In this document: in pieces, positions 17,590 through 27,700 of the stretch | How the letters are laid out: each line of letters opens with the position of its first letter | How positions within the stretch are numbered: the stretch's first letter is position 1 | Origin: UBA922 sp964565405 | Lineage (GTDB): Bacteria; Patescibacteriota; Patescibacteriia; Magasanikbacterales; UBA922 | NCBI GenBank assembly: GCA_964565405.1 | Contig: CAZMEW010000003.1 | Span: 1 to 64,000, forward strand | DNA length: 64,000 bases | Reading direction: 5' to 3' | Program-made: the position numbers and the translations under genes | Notes under the pieces: model-generated | Database searches by the model: none | Told to the model about the DNA's origin: nothing | Seen by the model: the letters and a program-made list of their open reading frames with translations, nothing else

Positions 17590-17620
17590 AAACCCAGCCC
17601 TTTTATAGAGGACTGGGTTT
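17590..17620. terminator. Terminator of pilA
   Basis: AACCCAG-CCC / GGA-CTGGGTT hairpin with A- and T-rich flanks, immediately after the pilin gene and just upstream of pilD. Confidence 0.75.
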
Positions 17621-17642
17621 CTAAATTAACGATGTCAAAAAA

Positions 17643-18080
17643 TTACTGACCAACCATTCCTGATGGTGAGGCAGTTACTTGTCCTGCTCCGAATCCACCT
17701 GCTCCTGACTGAAGTGTTCCAGTGATAGTGTAGGTAGAAGTGCTACCCGTATAGCTGTAGTTTTCTCCTGCAGTTGGACCTTCTGGTACGAGACCCATAT
17801 ATGGATTAGCGCATCCGGTAGCTCCAAATCCGCTTGCGTTCAAACAAGCATGAGTACTGTCGCCCAAACTTACTCCAGTTCCAGCTGGATATGAATTCTG
17901 GTCTGTGTAGTAGAGTTCGAGTGCGGTCTGAATCTGTTTGATATCAGACAAACGCTTTGCATCATTTGCCTTCTGTCGAGCTGAGCCAAGAGCTACAACT
18001 GCGAGTGTCGAAAGCAAACCAATAATAGCGATTACAACGAGTAATTCGATTAAGGTAAAACCTTTTGTATTTCTGTTCAT
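17643..18080 (-). CDS. pilA: Type IV pilin (GspG/PilA-like major pilin)
   Basis: A 145-residue prepilin. The short leader MNRNTKG is cut before F8 in GFTLIELLVVIAIIGLL, with the conserved Glu at +5. The hydrophobic N-terminal helix is followed by an ALGSARQKANDAKRLSDIKQIQTALELYY alpha-1C region and a small Gly/Ser/Thr-rich beta domain with two cysteines (about 79 and 90). The start has a strong Shine-Dalgarno sequence (GAAGGGGGTGAG), unusual in this window, and TATAGT lies about 38 nt upstream, fitting high expression of a major pilin. It sits between pilD and a receiver-domain regulator. Confidence 0.94.
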   Translation of the reverse strand: MNRNTKGFTLIELLVVIAIIGLLSTLAVVALGSARQKANDAKRLSDIKQIQTALELYYTDQNSYPAGTGVSLGDSTHACLNASGFGATGCANPYMGLVPEGPTAGENYSYTGSTSTYTITGTLQSGAGGFGAGQVTASPSGMVGQ

Positions 18081-18126
18081 AATGTCTCACCCCCTTCCTC
18101 AATATGAACCATAACTATAGTGCTAG

Positions 18127-18510
18127 TTATTTTATTTTTAACACGGACTTCACTTTTTCAACAGTTTCCGAGGGTTTGGTGTGCGCCTTAATAAAATAGT
18201 CTACTGCGCCCATCTCAAGTCCGCGTTCTACGTCATCTTTTTGCCCCAAATTAGTCAATAGAATAACTGGGATGCCTTTTGTAGATTCATCTTTTTTTAA
18301 TTCTTCCAATACTGCAAAGCCATCCATCTTTGGCATAAGAATATCGAGAAGAATAATATCTGGCTTCTTCTTTCGCGCAAGCTCAAGACCTATTTCTCCA
18401 TTTTCTGCAAGTGTCACCTTGAACTTCTCCATTTCGAACTTGGTCTTATAGATATTTGCGAGAAAACCATCGTCCTCCACCAATAATACATTCACTGCTG
18501 CTTCTGCCAT
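18127..18510 (-). CDS. Stand-alone response-regulator receiver (CheY-like)
   Basis: A 127-residue single receiver domain. The acidic pair D13/D14 (VEDDG), phosphoacceptor D56 (LLDILMPKMDG), T86 (LLTNLG) and K108 (FIKAH) are all in place, so it should be phosphorylatable. There is no output domain. It lies between pilM and pilA, as PilG/PilH-type regulators do in pilus systems, so control of pilus assembly or motility is a reasonable inference. No histidine kinase is in the window. Confidence 0.93.
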   Translation of the reverse strand: MAEAAVNVLLVEDDGFLANIYKTKFEMEKFKVTLAENGEIGLELARKKKPDIILLDILMPKMDGFAVLEELKKDESTKGIPVILLTNLGQKDDVERGLEMGAVDYFIKAHTKPSETVEKVKSVLKIK

Positions 18511-18604
18511 AGAACTACAATTTATAAAGTCAACACATACAGTATAGCAGACGCCCTTTCTTTCCCCAATAGTAACTGTGGATAGGTTTTAAGAGATTTT
18601 TAAA

Positions 18605-19744
18605 TTAAAAATGTCTCAATGCTAACCCAATCGATACTGCCATACGTGAACCAATTTCTCGAAGTATCGGTTTTAGCCCTGATTGGTAAATAGCCCTAGC
18701 CCAGGGATCTCCTACAAAAACTTTCATAGGGAAGGTTTCTGTCAGGTAGGCTGCAACCGGTGAAAACAAACAAGCACCTCCCGAGAGAATGATTTTTTCA
18801 GGAGTTTTTCCTTCATTCCCTGTTTGTTGTAAATACAAATCAAAACTATATTGTATCTCCTTTGCTAGCGGATCGAGAAAAGGCATGAATTGATCGTGAG
18901 GCAATGTTGTTGCAACACTTGAGATATCTTTCTTTATTTGACCTACGAGACTCTGATCTACTCCTAAATTTTGGGATAATATTTCATCAATGGTATTTCC
19001 ACCCAAATGTAAACTCCGATGAGTCATGGGTAGCCCATTATCAATGATGAAAAAATTTGTACGTTCAGCGCCAATATCTACCACCATTGCAACCGTCGCA
19101 TCTTTTCCAACAAGCGAACGAGCAAGCGCGAATGCTTCTGTTTCCAATTCTTGTAGCTGCAACCCTGCTTTATCAAAAATTGCAGTATAAAACGCAACTA
19201 ACGCCTTCGGTGCGGCGGTCACCAACAAAGTCGTGTAGTTCTTTTTTGTTTCTTCTCGTACGGGTACTTTTTGGTACACAATCTGCATTTCAGAAGCTGG
19301 TTTTGAGATCATTTTACTTACCTCATCTTCAACAATTGCTGGAAGTTCCTTCTCCTCAACATTGGGTAGGTTCAAAATCGCATGAAACACATAGGAGACT
19401 GGCAGACTTGAGGTTACTTTTTTTCCACTGACCTTAGCCTCTTTTACTAATATTTTCAATAAATCTGCATACTCATTTATTCGAGACTCACTCAAGATAA
19501 AATCTCTTACTGAGGTTGGTGCTATCGAAGATGATTTCTGATCCATCGGCATAGGCATTGCTGTCGTCTTGCCTGTCGTCCCAGAAACTGAAATATTCGG
19601 GATATGAACATCGAGCTCTTTATCAAGAATTCCATATGTCCATAATTGTGGACGTCCTTTGGTTTTTTTGAGTTCAACCAATTTGATCCCGTGCGCCCCG
19701 ATATCTACACCGATGTATGATTCTTGTTTTGAAAATAATCCCAT
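18605..19744 (-). CDS. pilM: Type IV pilus assembly protein PilM
   Basis: A 379-residue actin/FtsA-like ATPase. It starts MGLFSKQESYIGVDIGAHGIKLVEL with the phosphate-1 motif GVDIGAHGIK. Later come AMVVDIGAERTNFFII (phosphate 2) and IILSGGACLFSPVAAYL (adenosine motif). PilM forms the cytoplasmic ring of the alignment complex. The ATG was chosen over an upstream TTG. TATACT lies just before it, so it may be transcribed separately from the ComEC genes upstream. PilN/PilO genes are not adjacent, which is unusual. Confidence 0.9.
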   Translation of the reverse strand: MGLFSKQESYIGVDIGAHGIKLVELKKTKGRPQLWTYGILDKELDVHIPNISVSGTTGKTTAMPMPMDQKSSSIAPTSVRDFILSESRINEYADLLKILVKEAKVSGKKVTSSLPVSYVFHAILNLPNVEEKELPAIVEDEVSKMISKPASEMQIVYQKVPVREETKKNYTTLLVTAAPKALVAFYTAIFDKAGLQLQELETEAFALARSLVGKDATVAMVVDIGAERTNFFIIDNGLPMTHRSLHLGGNTIDEILSQNLGVDQSLVGQIKKDISSVATTLPHDQFMPFLDPLAKEIQYSFDLYLQQTGNEGKTPEKIILSGGACLFSPVAAYLTETFPMKVFVGDPWARAIYQSGLKPILREIGSRMAVSIGLALRHF

Positions 19745-19789
19745 AGTGCGGATAGTATAACACAAAATAGTCTTCAGTATCGAGAACCA

Positions 19790-20692
19790 TTATTCTGCTG
19801 TGGATATTACGTACCCGTCACGAGTTATATGTGCAACAATATCTGATTGCTTATCTGTTCTCCATACCGTGCTCGACGCCCTCTCGACACGTTTTAATAC
19901 TCGAAATGAGGGGTGTCCATATTTATTCTTTTCTCCTGCTGACACAATTGCATCAGATGGACTGGTTGCTTCCAAAAAATCTTCGCTTGATGAACTATCT
20001 GACCCATGATGTCCAAGCTTTAGGATATCTACATCAAGATCGCTTGTATATTTCTCAATCAAATATTTTTCCAACGGCTCCTCAGCATCTGCCATAAGTA
20101 ATACTGACGTATTTCCATAGATGACTTTTGTGACAATCGACGTATCATTTGATCCTGTATCCTTTTTGAGACCTGGAACACGAGAATCAACCACAATTGG
20201 ATGATCCGGATACAAAAATTCGATTGTAGTTGATGCAATCACCAATTCTTTTCGCCCCTGCAATTCCACATATTCCCCCTCCCCCTGCGAAGCAGTCCAA
20301 AATGATCGCCACATGGCGCTATCTTCTTTCTTGAGACCATTATACCATACATGTTTGATATCAAAGCGCTTCATCACTTCTTCGCACCCACCATAATGGT
20401 CGAGATCGGGATGTGTGATTATGAGGTAATCAATTACCCTGTCATTCCATACCATAACGCGACCGAGCGCCTCAAGAATCCGCGCATCAATCGCACAATC
20501 AATGAGCATATCTTCCCCATTTGCGAATTCGAGATAAGTCGCGTCCCCTTGCCCAATATCAAGAAATGTAATCGTAAGTCCGATATCTTTTTCTTCTTTG
20601 ACACCTTGCACATCACCTTTTGGTAAGATTTCATAAGCAAATATACTACTAACCACAAGACACCCTACTACTAGATAAAAAATGTATTTCAT
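19790..20692 (-). CDS. ComEC-type metallo-beta-lactamase-fold hydrolase (separate C-terminal half)
   Basis: A 300-residue protein with an N-terminal signal/anchor (about 1-20) and an MBL-fold domain. Metal ligands H94, D96, D98 and H99 are in THPDLDHYGG, with a further DILKLGHHGSDSSSS motif. The best match by context is the C-terminal domain of ComEC, thought to act as a nuclease on incoming DNA. Here it is a separate gene that overlaps the permease-domain gene by 4 nt, so the usual single ComEC polypeptide is split into two coupled genes. Confidence 0.88.
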   Translation of the reverse strand: MKYIFYLVVGCLVVSSIFAYEILPKGDVQGVKEEKDIGLTITFLDIGQGDATYLEFANGEDMLIDCAIDARILEALGRVMVWNDRVIDYLIITHPDLDHYGGCEEVMKRFDIKHVWYNGLKKEDSAMWRSFWTASQGEGEYVELQGRKELVIASTTIEFLYPDHPIVVDSRVPGLKKDTGSNDTSIVTKVIYGNTSVLLMADAEEPLEKYLIEKYTSDLDVDILKLGHHGSDSSSSEDFLEATSPSDAIVSAGEKNKYGHPSFRVLKRVERASSTVWRTDKQSDIVAHITRDGYVISTAE

Positions 20693-22206
20693 ATTTTTTT
20701 TATTTTTTGCATTCTTCCTACATAATACACTAATACCGCATACATCGCGACCATCATATATATTGGTATCCTCACCTCAATTGACGCAAAGCGCACCTGC
20801 GCGAAAAACCTAACTATTCGTATGATATATTCCATTCCTGCGTACGCTATAAACCCAACCATTCTTCCTGCCGGAATAAACACGCAACCAGCAACTACAG
20901 CCACGGTTCCAGCAATCATGATCCATGGGATAAGCCACAAAATTAGAATATTTACCAGCGGAGACACTACTGAAAGTCTACCAAACTGGAATAATATGAG
21001 TGGTAATGTTGATGTAATTGCTGATAGCGTTGAGATAAGAGATTCTTTTATTCCCCACCATTCAGGAACTTTCTTCAAGTATCGTGCTATGATTGGAGCA
21101 ATATATACTAATCCCAAGGTTGATAAAAACGAAAGCTGAAATCCAGCATCCCACATCAATACAAATGGATTTTCAATAGACATTCCTACTGCCGTCAAAA
21201 TAAGTACATTTGCGATTGAACTTCTTCTGCCTGTTTGTTTTGCAATGAGCACCAAGATTCCCATGATCCCCGCTCTTACTACTGACGCACTTGCTCCGGT
21301 AAATATAACAAACACAATGATACCCGTAACAATGAGTAGAAATGCCTTCTTGCGCGGAATATAGAGAAATTTTGAAATCGAAACAAAGATGGTTGCAATG
21401 ACGGTGATGTTGTATCCAGAAATTGCTACTATATGCGTAACGCCAGTTTTTGCAAACAAGTCATTGAGAGACCCTAACCCTCCGCGGTAACCATATAGTA
21501 AACCAGCCACAAAACTGGCATATGGCTCATGCCACAAATGGGAAACCTTATCGGCAAGTAGAGATTTGAATGAAAAAATGTTTTGATAAAATATATTCCC
21601 CTTTACTATTCCCGTGGATTCAATATGTGGATTACCACATATTGCGTAGATATTCATCCGTGATAAAAATCTATCATATCGAAAAGTAGTCCCATTTTCT
21701 GTATCTTCTATCGGTTCAGCAGGTTCAATAGTACATTTGATAACTAACTCTTCCCCGTACCTATACCGCGGATATAGATCACTTTTCACATACACTTCTC
21801 CTTTTATATTCCGGTCTTCTTCATTTAATTTTTCCGCACGTACCTTATAACGAATTCCATCGAGACGTATGTCTGGTTCTCCAGATACAAATCCGGTAAA
21901 TGAAATCTCATTTTCAGTGTACACGTGAATATAGTCTGCTGTATCTGGCGGAAACGTAATCTGATAACGGAGAAAACCACAAGCAAAAAATAATATCGAT
22001 ATCACTATCAGTCGAACTCCTAAGCTTTCTTTCCAAAGATACGATGCAACGAGTGCCATACTAATTGCACCTAATCCAAACCATAGCGAAATAAATTTCT
22101 CGCTCAACGATGCAGTAGTAATTCCCAAAAGAAAACAAAAGCAGAACACAAAAAATGTTCTGCTTTTTGAATTCGTTATTTGTGTGAAGCCCTCCCTGAA
22201 CTTCAT
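20689..22206 (-). CDS. comEC: ComEC/Rec2 DNA-uptake channel (permease half)
   Basis: A 505-residue polytopic membrane protein. An N-terminal pair of helices and an OB-like domain (about 85-200, ISFTGFVSGEPDIRLDGIRY) precede the Competence domain with its hallmark LFAKTGVTHIVAISGYNIT motif (about 243-262) and about nine further membrane helices. ComEC forms the inner-membrane channel for single-stranded transforming DNA. It ends at the membrane domain; the MBL domain follows as the next gene. It begins 1 nt after the leuS stop codon. Confidence 0.92.
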   Translation of the reverse strand: MKFREGFTQITNSKSRTFFVFCFCFLLGITTASLSEKFISLWFGLGAISMALVASYLWKESLGVRLIVISILFFACGFLRYQITFPPDTADYIHVYTENEISFTGFVSGEPDIRLDGIRYKVRAEKLNEEDRNIKGEVYVKSDLYPRYRYGEELVIKCTIEPAEPIEDTENGTTFRYDRFLSRMNIYAICGNPHIESTGIVKGNIFYQNIFSFKSLLADKVSHLWHEPYASFVAGLLYGYRGGLGSLNDLFAKTGVTHIVAISGYNITVIATIFVSISKFLYIPRKKAFLLIVTGIIVFVIFTGASASVVRAGIMGILVLIAKQTGRRSSIANVLILTAVGMSIENPFVLMWDAGFQLSFLSTLGLVYIAPIIARYLKKVPEWWGIKESLISTLSAITSTLPLILFQFGRLSVVSPLVNILILWLIPWIMIAGTVAVVAGCVFIPAGRMVGFIAYAGMEYIIRIVRFFAQVRFASIEVRIPIYMMVAMYAVLVYYVGRMQKIKKI

Positions 22207-22207
22207 A

Positions 22208-24658
22208 CTAGACTACGATATTGAGAATCTTCCCTGGAACGTAGATGACTTTTTTCGGTTTTTTATCCTCAATCCATTTTGCAATCTGTTCTTGCTCTCG
22301 AGCTGCTTTCAATGCACCTTCTTCCGATGCATCCGGAGCAATCTCGATCATTCCCCTTACTTTTCCATTTACCTGCACTGCGAGGGTAATAGTGTCTTCT
22401 ATTAGTTTTACTGGATCATACTCTGGCCAGTCGGCATAGTGAATACTTCCTTTACCTCCGAATACTGTATGATGCAATTCTTCAGTGAGATGCACCGCAA
22501 AAGGCGCTAGTATTCGATTGAATCGCTCCAATACTGATTTCTGAATTTTTTCTGCCTTGGTCAACTCATTCACTGCAATCATCATCTCAGAAACTGCGGT
22601 ATTGAATTGAAATGCAGAGATATCACTACCAACTTTTTTGATTGTTTTATGTATCAATTTTTCCTGAGACTCAATCTCGGTTTCAACGAGCTCTTTTTCA
22701 TATAACCGTGAATAACGCTGTAAAAATTTATATACACCTTCTACCCCTTTAGTACTCCATGCAGCAGATTGAGTGAATGGTCCAATAAACATTTCATATA
22801 AACGGAAACTATCTGCTCCGTATGTCGCAATCACATCATCTGGATTGATCACATTATTCCATCGTTTACTCATTTTTCTTCCATCTTCTGCCATGATAAG
22901 TCCCACATTAATGAGTTTATGGAATGGCTCGTCAGTTGAAACAACTCCTTGATCAAACAAAAATTTATGCCAGAATCGGGCGTAAATTAAGTGACGTGTC
23001 GCATGTTCAGTACCGCCCACATACAGATCTACTCCATTGTCACCCATCCAATATTTTTCTTTTTTTGGATCAACTAATTTCTTAGTATTTTTGGGATCAA
23101 TATAGCGAAGATAATACCAGCTACTTCCTGCCCACTGTGGCATGGTATTGGTCTCTCGTTTCCCTTCTGGTACATTCACCCAACTTTCAATTGAAGCTAA
23201 TGGTGATTCACCGGTGCCGGTTGGTTCGTAATGTTCAACTTTAGGAAGCTCAACAGGTAGGTCTTTGTCTGAGACAACTTCAATCGATCCATCTGATTTA
23301 TGGATAAATGGAAATGGTTCTCCCCAATAGCGTTGGCGTGCAAATACCCAATCACGAAGTTTGTATTGTACTTTTCGCGTGCCTTTTTTATTTTCTTCAA
23401 GATACCCGATTATCGCATGTTTAGCATCCTCACTAGACAAGCCTGAGAATTTTCCTGAACAAACCAGTTTACCTTCTTTTGAATAGTGGTCATTCCACTC
23501 TTCTGCATATTTTTGAACCTGCCAAACCTGCGTTGCTTCATTCCAATATGCTGCAACACTTCCGCTAGAATAAATTACTGGTCGTATTTCAAGATTGAAA
23601 TTTCTAGCGAATTCAAAATCACGTTCATCATGAGCAGGAACTGCCATGATACCTCCTGTTCCATACCCCATCATGACGTAGTCTGCAATCCAAACTGGAA
23701 TCACACCCCCTGTTACTGGATGCTCAACGGTAATCCCCTGCAACTCAACACCTGTTTTTTCTTTGGTAGCTTGGCGATCTACATCAGTCTTTGATTTTGT
23801 TTTTTCAATATACGCTTCAACCTCATTCCAATTCTTGATTTCTGATTTTAATTCTTCAACAAGTCCATGCTCTGGTGCCAAAACTAAATACGTGACACCG
23901 AATAATGTGTCAGGGCGTGTGGTGAATACCTCGATTGTTGAATTTGAACTTTGAACTTTGAACTTTACAATTGCTCCTTCGCTTCGACCAATCCAGTGAC
24001 GCTGCATATCCTTGATTGAGTCTTCCCAATCAAGTCTGTCTAACCCTTCAAGCAATCGATCCGCGTATTTGGTAATTTTTATGAGCCATTGGCGTAGTTT
24101 TTTCTTTTCAACAACCGAACCACAACGCTCGCACTTTCCATCTTCTAGATCTTCGAGGGCTAAACCAGTTTTACATGTAGGGCACCAAATGATTGGCTCA
24201 TATACTTCTTCCATGAGCCCAGCTTCAAACATTCGAGCGATACACCATTGTGTCCATTTGTAATATTCTGGATCAGTCGTATTGATTTCGCGAGTCCAAT
24301 CAAAATTGAATCCGATTTTTTCTAACTGTGATTTGAATACTTCAATATTTTTTTCAACTGCAACACTTGGATGTACTTTATTCTTAATCGCATAATTTTC
24401 TGCAGGCAAACCAAAAGCGTCCCAGCCCATCGGATGAAGCACATTGAAGCCATTCATTTTTTTGAAACGAGAATAGATATCTGTTGCAATATACCCTTTC
24501 GGGTGCCCCACATGCAGTCCTGCACCGCTCGGATATGGAAACATGTCGAGCACATAGCATTTCTGCCTGTCTGTCGTATCTTCCACTCGATAGATGTTGT
24601 GCTCGTCCCAATATTTTCTCCACTTATCTTCAATTTCTTTTGGATTATAGGTACTCAT
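22208..24658 (-). CDS. leuS: Leucyl-tRNA synthetase
   Basis: An 816-residue class I synthetase. The HIGH motif is HVGH (49-52) in PYPSGAGLHVGHPKGY. The CP1 editing domain with GTGGIMAVPAHDERDFEFA is present. The second catalytic motif reads KMSKRWNNV rather than the textbook KMSKS. A C-terminal anticodon-binding region ends in VQVNGKVRGMI and KKVIYVPGKILNIVV, the standard LeuRS tail. It charges tRNA-Leu and edits mischarged products. It starts the leuS-comEC-MBL run, with no Shine-Dalgarno sequence. Confidence 0.97.
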   Translation of the reverse strand: MSTYNPKEIEDKWRKYWDEHNIYRVEDTTDRQKCYVLDMFPYPSGAGLHVGHPKGYIATDIYSRFKKMNGFNVLHPMGWDAFGLPAENYAIKNKVHPSVAVEKNIEVFKSQLEKIGFNFDWTREINTTDPEYYKWTQWCIARMFEAGLMEEVYEPIIWCPTCKTGLALEDLEDGKCERCGSVVEKKKLRQWLIKITKYADRLLEGLDRLDWEDSIKDMQRHWIGRSEGAIVKFKVQSSNSTIEVFTTRPDTLFGVTYLVLAPEHGLVEELKSEIKNWNEVEAYIEKTKSKTDVDRQATKEKTGVELQGITVEHPVTGGVIPVWIADYVMMGYGTGGIMAVPAHDERDFEFARNFNLEIRPVIYSSGSVAAYWNEATQVWQVQKYAEEWNDHYSKEGKLVCSGKFSGLSSEDAKHAIIGYLEENKKGTRKVQYKLRDWVFARQRYWGEPFPFIHKSDGSIEVVSDKDLPVELPKVEHYEPTGTGESPLASIESWVNVPEGKRETNTMPQWAGSSWYYLRYIDPKNTKKLVDPKKEKYWMGDNGVDLYVGGTEHATRHLIYARFWHKFLFDQGVVSTDEPFHKLINVGLIMAEDGRKMSKRWNNVINPDDVIATYGADSFRLYEMFIGPFTQSAAWSTKGVEGVYKFLQRYSRLYEKELVETEIESQEKLIHKTIKKVGSDISAFQFNTAVSEMMIAVNELTKAEKIQKSVLERFNRILAPFAVHLTEELHHTVFGGKGSIHYADWPEYDPVKLIEDTITLAVQVNGKVRGMIEIAPDASEEGALKAAREQEQIAKWIEDKKPKKVIYVPGKILNIVV

Positions 24659-24726
24659 ATCCAGAGAGAATCGTAATATAATTCTTTATAGTAGCTTAGC
24701 TGTGTATTTTATGCAACATCTACATT

Positions 24727-27700
24727 CTATATCATTGGCATGGTTCTGACTCGAACTTGCTCCTTTTTCTCATTAATCGAAGGTTTTTCTTGTACCTTTG
24801 ATAGGGTGAAAGTCTTGGCAATAATACCACCCGTACCTTTTGTTTTCTCACTTGAGAAATCTATTGTATCGCTCTTGTAGAGTTCATACCCTTGTTTCTC
24901 CGCAGTTAGATAATAGGTGCTTGGTCCGACCAAAATAGCATACCGACCATTTGAATCAGTGATTGCAGTTTCGACTAATTTGTTGTAGGTTGCGTCAAAT
25001 ATTCGAATTACCACTTTTGAAAGTGGCTTTCTACTTTGGGTATCCATAACCACTCCATGCGTTCCTTTAATCTTTTGGTGAGATAAACGTTTCATGGCAC
25101 CATACAGGAAAAGGTGGAGTAAAAGGAGCGCAGTTATCCACGGTTTAGGCGAGATCACAAACGATCCAATTGTGGCTACGGTCCCAAGTAAACTTCCTGT
25201 TTTTTGTATTATTTTTCTTGAATATTCTTTTAGAAGTAGTTGGTTGGTTTTTTCTTCAATCACCAGCTCAAGCGGAATATTGTAATTGATCTCATGAGCG
25301 TCGGCTCCAACTTCAACAGGTCCTCCATTGTATAAATTTGGATACACTGAATCCTCTGATGTAGACATCTTATGTGGTGTGTATCCTTCTTTGTGTGTTT
25401 CCAATGTATATTCTCCTGGATTTGCCACCATGAAATAACGTCCTTTTGTATCAGTTACTTGTGTTCGAGTTATCTGTTTTGTATTGCCACGCAGCAATCG
25501 AACAGTCGCCAAATCTACGGGCATCTTAGTATACGCATTAAACACTACACCCCACTTCTTTTGTTTCCTTCTCTTCAGTAGGAGAAGTGGCTGAGAGAAA
25601 ATTAATCTTGCATACATCATGAGCTCGGCTGCGAGTGAGGTGCCACCCACAACAACATTCACTGCAGCCGCTGCGGCAATCACTGGAGCTACCACTACTT
25701 CATTGGTTTTTTCAACAGCAGGATTATCGATAACTTCTTTGGTTTTTTCAACGGCGGCTTTAGTTGCTTCAGTTACAGCTTTGACTGCAGGAATTGATTC
25801 AAGTGACTCCCCTAGGTCGGTGAAGAAGGTCGAGACTGATTGAGTTACCACCTTAGCAGATTCAGTGACTGAGGATACAACTGATTCAGCCACAGTTGAT
25901 TCAGTTGTATCCACGGGAGACTCTTCTCCTCCATTTGATCCGAGGTTACTCATAGACTCCTCAGCGGGTTCGTTTGTATCCACAGGAGACTCTTCTCCTC
26001 CCGGAGTTGTCACAGGAGTCTCTTCAACTGGTGGTTCTTCAGTCGGTGGTTCTTCAGCTGGCGGATTCTGAGGATGAGATATGAATCCCAAATCGATATT
26101 TGAGACCGTAGGAGAGGAGAGGTTACCGGCTGCGTCTTCTGAAGCAACGGAAAGCGTATAGTTGGTATTTTGGAGGGGGTTTGGGAATGTGAATGACCAA
26201 TTTCCCTGACTATCAGTTTCAGTATAGAAAGTTTCAACTGACGCAAGACGAATACCTGATGCCATTACTCCCGAGGAGAGTGTCAGGACAATTCGAGAGA
26301 GAGGCTCGGCAGAACCCACCACTGTCGGATTAAGTGCGGTGGTGCTTGAGGTATTTTTCCTCACGTAGATTCCTCGTGTGCTGTTATACCTGAGCTCAGA
26401 TGAAGTAAGACTAAATGAGGGAGAGGGAGGACTAGTCGCATCAAGTACAATCACATCATAAGCATCATAGATCCCATAGGAATTACTAAATCTTGCATAT
26501 ACTTTTTTTTCTCCGTCCCCTGGAGAGAGTGTCACTACGGTTGATGATACTACCGGAGCGTATGAGACACCCTGAAAATCAGGTGTGAGCGAAAGCATGT
26601 AGGAGATTACAAATTCAGTATTCAGTGTAATAGTCACCTCTCGTGACTTAGTGTAGAAATCCCCATGGTTAATAAGAATCAGTCCTGAGGGATTGGAGAG
26701 GGTCGTAGTTGGGGTTATCGTTGAAGTCGGAGTGGTGTCTGGAGGAGGAGGGGGTGGATCAAAACCGCCTCCATTACCTCCTGAAGGGGCGTTGGTTGTA
26801 GCGCTAAACGTACCTGAATATGCGCTCTCATTCCCATAGCTATCCACTGCTTTAATCTGGAATGTATATTGTGTATTTTCGGTAAGACCTGCATAAGTCA
26901 CTGAAGTGTCAGATGTTTCAGTTGGAACCCCAGAGATCGTTGAAGAGACTACGTAATAATCTGCTCCTCCGACGGTATCCCACGAGAGGGTGATTGAGGT
27001 TTGGGTTCGATTTGCGAGAGAAAGGATTGGAATTGATGGTGAAAGTAGTGGACTATCGATCGTGAACATACCACTAATCCTCGAGCCCTCGTCTTCTCCG
27101 TCATACGGAGTCAAAAACATACAATATTGCCCCTCACTGCCCGGTTCATCAATCGACGAAAGCCAGGTAGTCGTCACGTGTGTAATCGGATAAGTAGATA
27201 GAGGGTCAATAATAATTGATGCAATTCGTCGATTATCGCCTGCGCTGTTATCAATATTAATCCCATATGTTGAAGTCACAGTGGTAGTAGAAAAAGTTGC
27301 CAATGAGGTGCCCGAATATGTACAAGATCCTGAAACTGCGTCTGCATATTCTGCTTTTATAGAGAGCGTATCACGATCACCATCTGAAATACCAAACATG
27401 ATTGACGGATCACTATCGAACACATCAGAAAGTGGAGTAGATATATCCATTACTCCGAACAAATCTTCTGAATAATCAACAATATACAACTTTCCTTCCT
27501 GTACAACAGGACGCAGTGGTGAAGAAAACCTATCATGATCGATCACATAACCTACCGAATGTGCTTCGAGTGGACTAGAAATATCAATAACCCATATACC
27601 AGGATTCACGCCAACCATAGACACATATATATATTCCCCCGATATCTCTAAACGTGAAGTATTATCAATGACTGAAGCTGGTCCTTCTACGATCTTTACA

